Source of the DNA: Shumkonia mesophila
Lineage (GTDB): Bacteria > Pseudomonadota > Alphaproteobacteria > Rhodospirillales > Shumkoniaceae
Assembly (NCBI RefSeq): GCF_026163695.1
Contig: NZ_JAOTID010000001.1
Span: 372,001-436,000 of the forward strand
Length of the DNA stretch: 64,000 nt
Direction of reading: 5' to 3'
Made by a program: the position numbers and the translations under genes. The notes below the pieces were generated by a model. That model had not been told where the DNA came from, did no database searches, and saw nothing but the letters and a program-made list of their open reading frames with translations. Shown one piece after another: positions 7,911-16,876 of this stretch. Each line of letters opens with the position of its first letter. The stretch's first letter is position 1.

Positions 7911-8882
7911 TCAGCGTCCCGTCGTCAGCACGATCTTGCCGGTCGACTTGCGGCCCAGCAGGGCGTCCAAGGCCTTCCTCGCCTCGGCGAGCTCGAAGGT
8001 CATGGAGACGCGCGGCTTCAAGGCCCCCTCGGCGTACCAGCCGAGCAGCGTTTTCATCGAATCGGTCAGCAGGTCGGGCCGGTGCAGCCGGTAGGAGCCC
8101 CACCCAAAACCAAGGACGCCGATGTGCTTGACCAGCAGGATGTTGGCCGGCACCTGCGGAATGGTGCCGCTGGCGAATCCGATGACGATGATCCGCCCGC
8201 CCCAGGCGACGCAGCGCAGCGAGGCGGCGAAGGCGGCCCCGCCCACCGGATCGTAGATGACCTCGGCGCCGCGCCCGCCGGTCAACTCCAGCACCCGGGT
8301 GCGCACGTCCTCGGCCGAATGGTCGATCAGGTGATCGGCGCCGTGCTCGGCGGCGATGGCCAGTTTGGAGGGCGTGCCGGCGGTGGCGATGACGGTGGCG
8401 CCCAGCTTCTTGCCGATCTCCACCGCCGTCAGGCCGACGCCGCCGGCGGCGCCGTGCACCAGCAGCGTCTCGCCAGGCTTCAGGCCGGCGCGATCGGTAA
8501 GCGCCAGGTGCGAGGTGCCGTAGACGACGGCGAAGCCAGCCGCCGTCGTCATGTCCATGCCCTTGGGGATGGGCCAGGCGAAGCTGGAATCGGCCACCGC
8601 CTCCTCGGCGTAGCCGCCGTAGTCGAGCTTGGCGAACACCCGGTCGCCGGGCTTGAAGCCCTTGACCCCGGGCGCCGTCTCGACGACCCGTCCGGCCACC
8701 TCCATGCCCGGCGAGAAGGGCAGCGGCGGCTTGTTCTGGTAGCGGCCCTCGATCATCACCGTGTCGGCGAAGTTGACGCCGGCGGCGGCCACCGCGATGC
8801 GCAGGCCGCCCTCGATCATCGGCGGCGCCGCCGCCTCCTCGACCTTGAGCTCGCGGGGACCGCCCCAGTTCCTGCACACCAT
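7911..8882 (-). CDS. NAD(P)H:quinone oxidoreductase, zinc-independent MDR family
   Basis: A 323-residue medium-chain dehydrogenase/reductase of the QOR type. It has the GroES-like front half (GVNFADTVMIEGRYQ), the NADPH-binding Rossmann motif HGAAGGVGLTAVEIGKKLGA (about residues 145-165) and no catalytic zinc cysteines. The usual reaction is NADPH-dependent reduction of quinones or enones. The ATG at 8882 gives the conserved opening MVCRNWGGPREL; upstream in-frame codons add a basic leader. It leads the pair with the methyltransferase gene and diverges from the TrmH-like gene. Confidence 0.9.
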   Translation of the reverse strand: MVCRNWGGPRELKVEEAAAPPMIEGGLRIAVAAAGVNFADTVMIEGRYQNKPPLPFSPGMEVAGRVVETAPGVKGFKPGDRVFAKLDYGGYAEEAVADSSFAWPIPKGMDMTTAAGFAVVYGTSHLALTDRAGLKPGETLLVHGAAGGVGLTAVEIGKKLGATVIATAGTPSKLAIAAEHGADHLIDHSAEDVRTRVLELTGGRGAEVIYDPVGGAAFAASLRCVAWGGRIIVIGFASGTIPQVPANILLVKHIGVLGFGWGSYRLHRPDLLTDSMKTLLGWYAEGALKPRVSMTFELAEARKALDALLGRKSTGKIVLTTGR

Positions 8883-8965
8883 CGCCCGCACGCGCGACCT
8901 CCTTGATTGTTCCGCCGTTTTGGCCAAGGTTAACAACCCTACACCAGGCAAGCGGGAGAAGGCGA

Positions 8966-9544
8966 GTGGTCAGAGGCTATTTCGGGGTCGGTGTCGAGCG
9001 CATCAGCAAAGCGCTCAACATGGGCAGCATCTTCCGCACGGCCCATGCCTTCGGCGCCAGCTTCGTGTTCACGGTGGCCGCCGTCTACCCCGAGCAGGAG
9101 GGGCGCCTGGCCGACACCTCGAACGCGCCGGCCTCGCTGCCCTTTTACAACTTTCCCGACCTCGGTTCGCTCATGCTGCCCAAGGGTTGCGCGCTGGTCG
9201 GCGTCGAGCTGACGGACGACGCCGTCGAGCTGCCCACCTTCCGCCATCCGCGCCAGGCCGCCTACATCCTGGGGCCGGAGCGCGGCTCGCTGTCGCCGGC
9301 CACCATCGAGCGCTGCGAGTTCGTCATCAAGATTCCCACCCACTTCTGCGTCAACGTCGGCATCGCGGCGGCCATCGTCATGTACGACCGCCTGCTCAAC
9401 CTGGGCAAGTTCGCCGAGCGGCCGGGCATCCCGGGCGGCAAGCCAACGCCGCGCGAGGCCCCGGTGTTCGGTCCGCCCCGCTTCCGGCGCAAGGTCGACC
9501 TGTTCCTGGCGCCGCCGCCGACCCGGGTGACCGACATCGATTGA
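8966..9544 (+). CDS. TrmH-family (SpoU) RNA 2'-O-methyltransferase
   Basis: A 192-residue SPOUT-fold methyltransferase. The N-terminal motif SKALNMGSIFRTAHAFGA, the central AYILGPERGSLSP and the C-terminal knot sequence IPTHFCVNVGIAAAIVMYDR are the three SpoU motifs. The protein lacks an extra RNA-binding domain, as in TrmL/TrmH-like short forms, and probably methylates a ribose in tRNA or rRNA; the target nucleotide is unclear. I set the start at the GTG 8966, which has GGGAGAAGG at a good distance, rather than the distal ATG. Confidence 0.85.
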   Translation: MVRGYFGVGVERISKALNMGSIFRTAHAFGASFVFTVAAVYPEQEGRLADTSNAPASLPFYNFPDLGSLMLPKGCALVGVELTDDAVELPTFRHPRQAAYILGPERGSLSPATIERCEFVIKIPTHFCVNVGIAAAIVMYDRLLNLGKFAERPGIPGGKPTPREAPVFGPPRFRRKVDLFLAPPPTRVTDID

Positions 9545-9546
9545 AC

Positions 9547-9560
9547 CCGGCAAAAGCCGG
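9547..9560. repeat. REP-like hairpin after the TrmH-type gene
   Basis: CCGGC-AAAA-GCCGG begins three bases after the stop codon. The 11-mer AAGCCGGCATC spanning its right arm recurs in the hairpin that follows the next gene (10149-10163), which suggests a small dispersed palindromic repeat rather than chance. Confidence 0.4.
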
Positions 9561-9614
9561 CATCGCCGCGTCACCCTCTTGGCAACGACGCCGGGCGCGG
9601 TTATCAATGGCGCC

Positions 9615-10142
9615 ATGGAAACCGCTCGTCTTTTCCCCATCGTCGCCGCCCTCCTCATCGGAGCCGGCGCCGCCGCCGCCCAGACGCCTTCTCCCGCCTC
9701 CGGCTTCATCGACAATTTCGACGACTGGAGCGCCTTCAGCGAGAAGGAGAACGGCAAGCCGCTGTGCTACATGGCCAGCCTTCCCAAGAAGTCCGAGGGC
9801 GTGGCCGGACAGCGCGGCGCCGCCTACATGATGGTGACCCACCGGCCGGCCGAGAAGACGACGGGCGAGGTCAGCGTGCGGGCCGGCTATATCTACAAGG
9901 AAGGCAGCGAGGTGGAGGTCCGCGTCGGCGGCGGCCAGCCCATCATGCTGTTCACCGACCAGGGTTTCGCGTGGACGCGCGAGGCCAAGACCGACCAGGC
10001 CCTGATCGCCGCCATGAAGGCGGGTGCCAGTCTGGTCGTCAAGGGCACGTCGAGCCGCGGCACGCAAACCACCGACAGCTATTCGCTCAAGGGCTTCACG
10101 GCGGCGCTCGAGGCCATCAACAAGGCCTGCGGGGTCAAGTAG
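9615..10142 (+). CDS. Invasion-associated locus B (IalB) family protein
   Basis: A 175-residue exported protein. The first 20 residues form a signal peptide ending AAAAQ, and the body shows the IalB-family pattern: a W near the start of the mature part (DDWSAF), one cysteine pair (CYMASL and KACGVK), MMVTHRP, FTDQGFAWTR and a closing SLKGFTAAL block. IalB was named in Bartonella but the family is widespread in free-living alphaproteobacteria, where the role is unknown. The ATG at 9615 is preferred because it starts the signal peptide directly. Confidence 0.85.
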   Translation: METARLFPIVAALLIGAGAAAAQTPSPASGFIDNFDDWSAFSEKENGKPLCYMASLPKKSEGVAGQRGAAYMMVTHRPAEKTTGEVSVRAGYIYKEGSEVEVRVGGGQPIMLFTDQGFAWTREAKTDQALIAAMKAGASLVVKGTSSRGTQTTDSYSLKGFTAALEAINKACGVK

Positions 10143-10148
10143 CCTGTC

Positions 10149-10163
10149 GCCGGCGAAGCCGGC
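10149..10163. repeat. REP-like hairpin after the ialB-like gene
   Basis: GCCGGC-GAA-GCCGGC starts seven bases after the stop and shares AAGCCGGCATC with the element at 9547-9560. A degraded copy of the flank (ATCCTGCG) recurs near 10229-10236. It could stabilise the 3' end or act as a weak terminator; no T-run follows. Confidence 0.4.
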
Positions 10164-10325
10164 ATCCTGCGACGCACCATGAAAATCATTCTCGTATCCG
10201 GATGACCCGCCGCCAGGGCCGGGCTGGAATCCTGCGCCCGTCGCGATGCCGCGGGTTGGCATGCCGATTGCGAGACGTAGAGCAAGGAGCGCCCATGCGG
10301 CGCGCTCCATCCGGGAAAATCGTCC

Positions 10326-10799
10326 ATGCGTCCACGCCTCGCCCTCTTCGCCGTCGCCCTTGCCGTGTGCGGGCTTGCCGCCGGCGTCCGGGCCGAGGTG
10401 GTGCCGGCGCCGCACCCGGCCGCCACCGGCTCGCAGGTTCGGCTGGCCGCCTTCATGGCCCCGGTGCGCAATGCCGATGGCCGCATCCGGGCGATGGCCG
10501 TCACGCCGGTATTGCGCCTGGCTGCCGGCGGGTCGGCCGCCGCCGTCTGCGACCTGTCGCCGCGCGTGCTGGACGCCTTCATCGCCGCCCTCTATCGCGC
10601 CCCCCTTCCCGGCCACGGCGCGGCCGGTCTCAACGTCGATGCCGCGCGCGGCCGGCTGACCGAGGCGGTCAACGTGGCGCTCGGGCGTGTCGCGGTGATC
10701 GGCATCGACCTGGTGGCCGGCCTGCCGAAAACCGGCGCCGCCGACCCCCGCATCGCTGGCGCCTCCGTGTGCAAGGTGACCAAGAAGAAGGCGGACTGA
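10326..10799 (+). CDS. Hypothetical secreted protein
   Basis: A 157-residue protein with a clear signal peptide (residues 1-23, ending AGVRAE). The mature part is rich in alanine and has no motif I recognise. It holds two cysteines, in AVCDLSPRVLDAF and ASVCKVTKK, that could form a disulfide. The Asn-rich middle (LTEAVNVALGRVAVIGIDLV) reads as regular secondary structure, and codon use matches the flanks, so I take it as real. It lies between ialB and rlmN on the same strand with gaps of 183 and 81 bp. A short A/T-stemmed hairpin (10802-10819) follows the stop. Confidence 0.6.
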   Translation: MRPRLALFAVALAVCGLAAGVRAEVVPAPHPAATGSQVRLAAFMAPVRNADGRIRAMAVTPVLRLAAGGSAAAVCDLSPRVLDAFIAALYRAPLPGHGAAGLNVDAARGRLTEAVNVALGRVAVIGIDLVAGLPKTGAADPRIAGASVCKVTKKKAD

Positions 10800-10844
10800 T
10801 CTTTTCGCCGTTGCGAAAAATCGCCCCGCCCCCCGTCAGACCCT

Positions 10845-10872
10845 TTGGCCCGGCCGGCCGAATCGCTATATC
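10845..10872 (+). promoter_or_regulatory. Candidate rlmN promoter, possibly leaderless
   Basis: TTGGCC (10845-10850), 16-bp spacer, TATATC (10867-10872). The -10 ends eight bases before the rlmN ATG and no Shine-Dalgarno sequence is visible, so transcription would start at or near the A of the ATG. Confidence 0.35.
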
Positions 10873-10880
10873 CTCCCATC

Positions 10881-12011
10881 ATGACCGATGAACGCATCAA
10901 CCTGATCGGCCTCGACCGCGCCGAGCTTGGCAGTCTGCTTGCCGAAATGGGCGAGCAGCCCTTCCGCGCCCGGCAGCTGTGGCACTGGGTGTATCACCGC
11001 GGCGCCACCGATTTCGACGCCATGACCACGCTGGCCAAGGACTTCCGCCCCCGCCTGGCCGAACGCTTCTGCGTCGAGCGGCCGGGCGTCACCACCGAAC
11101 TGCGCTCGGCCGACGGCTCGCGCAAATGGCTGCTGCGCTTCGCCAGGGGTCACGAGGCGGAAACCGTGTTCATCCCCGAGGAGGACCGCGGCGCGCTGTG
11201 CATCTCGTCGCAGGTCGGCTGCACGCTGACCTGCAAGTTCTGCCACACCGGCACCCAGCTTCTGGTGCGCAACCTGACGGCCGGCGAGATCGTCGGCCAG
11301 CTGATGGTGGCCCGCGATTCCTATGGCGAGTGGCCGGCCCCCAAGGGCGGCCGGCTGCTGTCCAATATCGTCATGATGGGCATGGGCGAGCCCCTGATGA
11401 ACTACGACGAGGTCGCCAAGGCGCTCAAGATCATCATGGATGGCGAGGGCATCGCCATCTCCAAGCGGCGCATCACCCTTTCCACCTCGGGCGTGGTGCC
11501 CCTGATCCGCCGCTGCGGCGAGGATCTGGGGGTCAAGCTGGCGATCAGCCTGCACGCGGTGACCGACGAGCTGCGCGACGAGATCATGCCGATCAACAGG
11601 AAATACCCGCTGGCCGAGCTGATGGCGGCGTGCCGCGATTACCCGGGCGCCGACAACGCCAGGCGCATCACGTTCGAGTACGTCATGCTGAAGGGGGTGA
11701 ACGACAGCCCGGCCGACGCCCACGCCCTGGTGCGCCTGGTCAAGGGCATCCCGGCCAAGTTCAACCTCATCCCCTTCAACCCGTGGCCGGGGGCGCCCTA
11801 TCAGTGCTCGACGATGGACGCCATGACGCGCTTCGCCGAGATCGTCAACGCCGCCGGCTATTCGGCGCCCATCCGCACGCCGCGCGGCCGCGACATCATG
11901 GCCGCCTGCGGCCAGCTGCGGTCGGAGACCCAGCGCGAACGGCTGAGCCGCTACAAGACCCGCCTCGCCACCGGCGCCGAGGACGACCACGAGGCCCCGG
12001 CCCCGGCCTGA
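10881..12011 (+). CDS. rlmN: Dual-specificity 23S rRNA/tRNA adenosine C2-methyltransferase
   Basis: RlmN is a radical SAM enzyme that methylates C2 of A2503 in 23S rRNA and A37 of some tRNAs. The 376-residue protein has the CxxxCxxC iron-sulfur motif CTLTCKFC (C114, C118, C121), the [13 protein letters not shown]-binding block and the catalytic C-terminal cysteine in DIMAACGQL. It starts with the family's [16 protein letters not shown]. The ATG at 10881 lacks an obvious ribosome site. Length agrees with the family. The gene is followed by a terminator that faces the other strand. Confidence 0.95.
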   Translation: MTDERINLIGLDRAELGSLLAEMGEQPFRARQLWHWVYHRGATDFDAMTTLAKDFRPRLAERFCVERPGVTTELRSADGSRKWLLRFARGHEAETVFIPEEDRGALCISSQVGCTLTCKFCHTGTQLLVRNLTAGEIVGQLMVARDSYGEWPAPKGGRLLSNIVMMGMGEPLMNYDEVAKALKIIMDGEGIAISKRRITLSTSGVVPLIRRCGEDLGVKLAISLHAVTDELRDEIMPINRKYPLAELMAACRDYPGADNARRITFEYVMLKGVNDSPADAHALVRLVKGIPAKFNLIPFNPWPGAPYQCSTMDAMTRFAEIVNAAGYSAPIRTPRGRDIMAACGQLRSETQRERLSRYKTRLATGAEDDHEAPAPA

Positions 12012-12033
12012 TCCGCCGGTCTCCGCAGTCCCC

Positions 12034-12065
12034 CAAAAAGAAGGGGCGTCCACTCGGGACGCCCC
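12034..12065 (-). terminator. Rho-independent terminator of the phytase-like gene
   Basis: A 9-bp GC stem (12043-12051 with 12057-12065, GGGGCGTCC/GGACGCCCC) is followed on the minus strand by CTTCTTTTT. It sits 28 bp beyond the stop of the leftward gene and could also stop rlmN transcripts weakly. Confidence 0.8.
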
Positions 12066-12093
12066 AGGTGCAAGTTGCGGGCACAGGAAACGT

Positions 12094-13401
12094 TCAGCGG
12101 CCGGCCGTCTTGAGGCCGTCGCCGCGCAGGATGACCACGCGGGTCTTCTCGCCGGTGATCCCGAAATCGTCGTCGTTGATCATGAACAGCGCGCCGTCGG
12201 GCAGCAGGGCCAAGCCTTCCAGCTTGGCCGGCACTTCGGGGTGATCCGCCGAATCGAAGCGCAGGATCTTGGCGACCGGTGCGATGCCGGCGGCGGCCGC
12301 CGCCGTCTGCTCGAGGGAAGGCGCCGTCGCCGCGTCGTCCCACTTGCCGGCCAGGATGTTGGTGGCGCCGGCGAGCGTCACCTCGTGGAGCTTGGTGGTC
12401 TTCTCGGTGCGCTCCAGCACCAGCAGGCGGTCGGCGCCCAGGGCCATCACCTCGCTGATCCTGGGATCGCTCTGCTTCTTCGAGGGATCGAGGCGGAAGC
12501 TCTGCGGGTCGTCCAGTTCGTAGACGTACTCGCCGACCACTCGGCGGGCCCGGCGGTCGTACTTGAAGAGCCGGGTGTTCCGGGCCTGGGCATAGGCCTT
12601 GGCGTCGGGATTGGCGAGCGGGTTCTGGACCATGAAATAGAGGAAGGCCTCGTCGGGAGACACCGCCATCGATTCGATGCCGCGGTTGGTCTGGCGTTTG
12701 GTCAGGATGGCCGGCAGGCCGCCGGTGATCTTGTAGTTGGCCCCGGCGAAATCCTTCTCGCTGCCGGCGGGCACGATGCGTTCCTGGATGCGGCCGTCGG
12801 CGGCGACGTGAACGATGGAGGGGCCGTTTTCCTCGCCGATCCACCAGCTGCCGTCGGCGAGCCGGACCAGTCCCTCGGCGTCGATGGCGTTGGCGCTGTA
12901 GGGAAGCGCCTTGCCGAAGCCGTCCAGCGGCGCCTCGGTCTTGGCCACCGTCAGCGGGTTGAGCAGGCCGTCGATGGGGTTGCCGTCCTTGTCTTTCAGC
13001 GCGATGACGTCGAACACCTGGAAGGTGCCGTCGGTCTTGAGCCTCAACCCATAGATCGAGGGCGTATAGGCGGGAACCGGATAGAGGCGGCCCTTTACCC
13101 CGTTGCACACCTGATCGGCGGAAAGCCCGGTAATCGCCGGCACGTCGCCGCAGGTGAAGTTGGGGCCGCGGTCGGACAGCGTGTAGACGATATCGGCGGC
13201 ATCGCCGGCCCGCCGGAAGGCGGCGCTGCCGATGCCGACGCTGAGATCCAGCGTCTTGCCGCCGGGATAAGCCACCCGGCCCAGCTTCAGGATCGGGTCG
13301 TTGGCGTGATCGTACAGCACGACCGTATCGGCGGCGAAGGCGGCCCCCGCCCCCAGGGCGACGGCGGCGGCGGTAAAAATCCCCAAGGCGCGGCGGGTCA
13401 T
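12094..13401 (-). CDS. Exported esterase-like/phytase-like beta-propeller protein
   Basis: A 435-residue protein with a signal peptide (residues 1-23, ending AAFAAD). The mature part resembles PF13449, the 'esterase-like activity of phytase' family: repeated beta-propeller-like segments, SDRGPNFTCG, YGLRLKTDGTF, ADGSWWIGEENGPSIVHVAADG and the closing LALLPDGALFMINDDDFG. Such proteins are periplasmic and the true substrate is often unclear; a phosphodiester or lipid-linked phosphate is possible. I chose the ATG at 13401 because it begins the signal peptide. It is a single-gene unit with its own terminator. Confidence 0.8.
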   Translation of the reverse strand: MTRRALGIFTAAAVALGAGAAFAADTVVLYDHANDPILKLGRVAYPGGKTLDLSVGIGSAAFRRAGDAADIVYTLSDRGPNFTCGDVPAITGLSADQVCNGVKGRLYPVPAYTPSIYGLRLKTDGTFQVFDVIALKDKDGNPIDGLLNPLTVAKTEAPLDGFGKALPYSANAIDAEGLVRLADGSWWIGEENGPSIVHVAADGRIQERIVPAGSEKDFAGANYKITGGLPAILTKRQTNRGIESMAVSPDEAFLYFMVQNPLANPDAKAYAQARNTRLFKYDRRARRVVGEYVYELDDPQSFRLDPSKKQSDPRISEVMALGADRLLVLERTEKTTKLHEVTLAGATNILAGKWDDAATAPSLEQTAAAAAGIAPVAKILRFDSADHPEVPAKLEGLALLPDGALFMINDDDFGITGEKTRVVILRGDGLKTAGR

Positions 13402-13566
13402 GGTAGTCCCCCTCATCTTCTCCGGAAAAAAATTGCCATCCCGGAACGACCCGTCGGGGCGCCCCGGAGGCTTCGCCCACTTTAGCCGGGGACGTGTTGC
13501 GGTTATGCGACGGCGGCATGACAATGGCGTGACGGGGGCGATGGGGTGGGCAGGCCATTGCGGCGC

Positions 13567-13594
13567 TTGCCCGGCGTCTTCAAAAGCCTATACT
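13567..13594 (+). promoter_or_regulatory. Candidate argG promoter
   Basis: TTGCCC (13567-13572), 16-bp spacer, TATACT (13589-13594), placing the transcript start about 37 bases before the argG ATG. Hexamer matches are 4/6 and 5/6 to the sigma-70 consensus. Confidence 0.5.
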
Positions 13595-13637
13595 GCGCGC
13601 CTCGTTTTGAAATCCCGGACATAAGGGCGCGTCAATC

Positions 13638-14843
<1,206 letters not shown>

Positions 14844-14852
14844 GGAAACCGG

Positions 14853-14888
14853 GGCGGGGCCGCGCGGCCCCGCCATCCTCCTTTTTTC
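14853..14888 (+). terminator. Rho-independent terminator of argG
   Basis: A perfect 22-bp GC palindrome (14853-14874, centre at 14863/14864) is followed by CCTCCTTTTTTC. It begins nine bases after the argG stop and insulates the toxin-antitoxin genes downstream. Confidence 0.85.
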
Positions 14889-14947
14889 GACAAACCAAGA
14901 GCCGGCCGCCTCGCGGCTTCATGGCTCCCATCGTCATGCCTTGATCC

Positions 14948-14970
14948 AATCATATATAATCAATATGATT
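14948..14970. promoter_or_regulatory. Antitoxin operator/promoter with inverted repeat
   Basis: AATCATAT (14948-14955) and ATATGATT (14963-14970) form a perfect 8-bp inverted repeat around ATAATCA. A consensus TATAAT sits at 14955-14960 inside it, and TGATT half-sites recur to 14980. This is the arrangement expected for autorepression by a ribbon-helix-helix antitoxin. The -35 region is weak. Confidence 0.65.
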
Positions 14971-14996
14971 AAATTTGATTGAGAATGAGGGCCTCC

Positions 14997-15257
14997 ATGG
15001 AAACCAAAGTGCTGACCGCCCATGTGCCGCTCGCGCTCGCGGAAAAGGTGGACCGACTGGCCGCCCGCCTGGAGCGTCCGCGCGGTTGGATCGTCAAGCA
15101 GGCCTTGGCGGCGTGGGTCGACCAGGAGGAAGAACGCCGACGCCTGACGCTCGAGGCATTGGCCGACGTGGACGCCGGCCATGTCGTCGACCATCGGGAG
15201 GTACAGGCCTGGGCCGATAGCCTGGATACCGACGATCCGCTGCCCGCACCGCGTTGA
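14997..15257 (+). CDS. Ribbon-helix-helix antitoxin (CopG/ParD type)
   Basis: An 86-residue protein. The N-terminal half (TKVLTAHVPLALAEKVDRLAARLERPRGWIVKQAL) has the beta strand and two helices of a CopG/Arc ribbon-helix-helix DNA-binding domain; the acidic C-terminus (VDHREVQAWADSLDTDD) is the toxin-neutralising tail typical of ParD/RelB-type antitoxins. I chose the ATG at 14997 (GAGGG upstream) over TTG 14979 or ATG 14985, which add four to six residues. Its stop overlaps the toxin start as TGATG. It probably represses its own promoter at the inverted repeat just upstream. Confidence 0.85.
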   Translation: METKVLTAHVPLALAEKVDRLAARLERPRGWIVKQALAAWVDQEEERRRLTLEALADVDAGHVVDHREVQAWADSLDTDDPLPAPR

Positions 15258-15532
15258 TGGACCTGAAATGGACCAGCAAGGCGCTGTCGGATTTGGTGCG
15301 CCTCCATACCTTCCTGGCGCCCGCCAACCCGCAGGCCGCGGCGCGTCTTGTCCGGTCGCTGGCAGCCGTGCCGGCGCGGCTGCTCGAACATCCGCGCATG
15401 GGTGAAAAACTGGAAGAGTTCGAGCCGCGCGAGGTTCGCCGCATTCTCGTCGACCGCTACGAAATACGCTACGAGGTCCGAGAATCGACCCTCTACGTGC
15501 TGCGCCTGTGGCACACCCGGGAGAACCGATAG
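15257..15532 (+). CDS. RelE/ParE-family toxin
   Basis: A 91-residue protein with the RelE/ParE fold pattern: LKWTSKALSDLVRLHTFL at the start, a basic middle (HPRMGEKLEEFEPREVRRILV) and the closing strand pair YEIRYEVRESTLYVLRLWHTRENR. These toxins either cut mRNA at the ribosome or poison gyrase; the ParE-like wording of the last strands favours the gyrase group, but this is not certain. It shares one base with the antitoxin stop (TGATG), so the pair is coupled. The module lies between the argG terminator and the convergent sirtuin gene. Confidence 0.87.
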   Translation: MDLKWTSKALSDLVRLHTFLAPANPQAAARLVRSLAAVPARLLEHPRMGEKLEEFEPREVRRILVDRYEIRYEVRESTLYVLRLWHTRENR

Positions 15533-15545
15533 GCTCCGGGGCACA

Positions 15546-16310
15546 TTACCGCCTCAGCAGCGCCCGGCGGAAATCGGCGGCGTCTTCCGCGGCCAGCGAC
15601 AGCAGTTCGTCGACGAAGCGCGGCACCACCTCGGTCGCCCGGCCGTAGCGGGCCTCGGCGAAGAGGGACGCCCCCAGCGACGGTTCCAGGTTGAGTTCGA
15701 CCGTGTGCGCCTCGGTGAACTGGCGCACGTGGCGCACGAAGCCGGCCGCCGGATAGACGTTGCCCGAGGTGCCGACCGAGACGAACAGGGCGCAGCCCTC
15801 CAGCGCCGCGTAGATGCGCTCCATCTCCAGCGGCATCTCGCCGAACCACACCACGTGCGGGCGCATGCCGCCGGTCCCTCCGCACGCAAGGCAGGCCGAA
15901 TCGACGGCGAGGTCGTCCGTCCAGGCGTAGACCGCGCCGCAGTCCTGGCAGCGCACCTTCAGGTGCTCGCCATGCATGTGGACAAGGTTGCGGCTGCCGG
16001 CCCGTTCGTGCAGGTCGTCGATATTTTGCGTCACGATCAGCACCTCGCCCGGCCATTCCGCCTCCAGGCGGGCCAGCGCCGCGTGCGCGGCGTTGGGAAC
16101 GACCGTTCCCTTCATCAGGGTGCGCCGGCGGCTGTTGTAGAAATCGTGCACCTTTACCGGGTCGCGGGCGAAGGCCTCGGGCGTCGCCACCTCCTCGACG
16201 CCGACCTTGGCCCATACGCCGTCGGCGTCGCGGAAGGTGTCGAGCCCCGATTCCTTGGAAATTCCGGCCCCCGTCAGCACGACGATGGCATTGTGGTGCG
16301 GTGTGGTCAT
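15546..16310 (-). CDS. cobB: Sir2-family NAD-dependent protein deacylase
   Basis: A 254-residue sirtuin that removes acyl groups from protein lysines using NAD. It has GAGIS (residues 14-18), TQNIDDLHERAG (94-105), the catalytic histidine in HMHGEH (H113) and two zinc CxxC pairs (C121/C124, C140/C143). The MRPHVVWFGE and VSVGTSGNVYPAAG motifs complete the NAD pocket. An AGGAGGAACG ribosome site precedes the ATG at 16310. It diverges from the phosphatase operon, with starts 85 bp apart. Confidence 0.93.
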   Translation of the reverse strand: MTTPHHNAIVVLTGAGISKESGLDTFRDADGVWAKVGVEEVATPEAFARDPVKVHDFYNSRRRTLMKGTVVPNAAHAALARLEAEWPGEVLIVTQNIDDLHERAGSRNLVHMHGEHLKVRCQDCGAVYAWTDDLAVDSACLACGGTGGMRPHVVWFGEMPLEMERIYAALEGCALFVSVGTSGNVYPAAGFVRHVRQFTEAHTVELNLEPSLGASLFAEARYGRATEVVPRFVDELLSLAAEDAADFRRALLRR

Positions 16311-16394
16311 CGTTCCTCCTGACCCCTCGGGGTGGACCGGCGGCATGGCGCCATGATAAGTCAGCCGAGGCATTGAAGGACACGGAGGGTGGGC

Positions 16395-16868
16395 GTGGTC
16401 AACGTCCTTTTCGTCTGCCTCGGCAACATCTGCCGTTCGCCAGCCGCCGAGGGGGTGTTCCGCTCGCTGGTCGAGCGCGAGGGGCTGGCCGGAAAGATCG
16501 CCTGCGATTCGGCGGGCACCGGGTCCTGGCATGTCGGCAAGGCGCCGGACGCCCGCATGCGGGCCGCCGCCAGGCAGCGCGGCTATGATCTCGAGTCGCT
16601 GCGCGGCCGCCAGGTGACGGCGCGGGATTTCGAGCGTTTCGACTACGTGCTGGCCATGGACGGGGAGAACCTCGCCAACCTGTCGATTCTCTGCCCCAGG
16701 GGCCGCGAGAACCGACTTGGCCGCCTGCTCGACTTCGCGCCCGAGGTGGGCCGGCGCGACGTGCCCGATCCCTATTACGGCGGCGCCGACGGCTTCGAGC
16801 GGGTGCTCGACCTCGTCGAGGCGGGGGCCCGGGGGCTGCTGGCCGACATCCGGGCCAAGCACCTGTAG
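16395..16868 (+). CDS. Low-molecular-weight protein-tyrosine-phosphatase family protein
   Basis: A 157-residue phosphatase with the P-loop CLGNICRS (residues 8-15) and the general-acid loop DPYYGG near residue 125. The GTG at 16395 is preferred to GTG 16389 because GGAGG then sits six bases upstream. It lies eight bases before a fructosamine-kinase-family gene, and family members in such pairs have been linked to hydrolysis of sugar-amine phosphates on proteins, so deglycation is at least as likely a role as tyrosine dephosphorylation. First gene of a three-gene run. Confidence 0.92.
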   Translation: MVNVLFVCLGNICRSPAAEGVFRSLVEREGLAGKIACDSAGTGSWHVGKAPDARMRAAARQRGYDLESLRGRQVTARDFERFDYVLAMDGENLANLSILCPRGRENRLGRLLDFAPEVGRRDVPDPYYGGADGFERVLDLVEAGARGLLADIRAKHL

Positions 16869-16876
16869 GAACCCCG

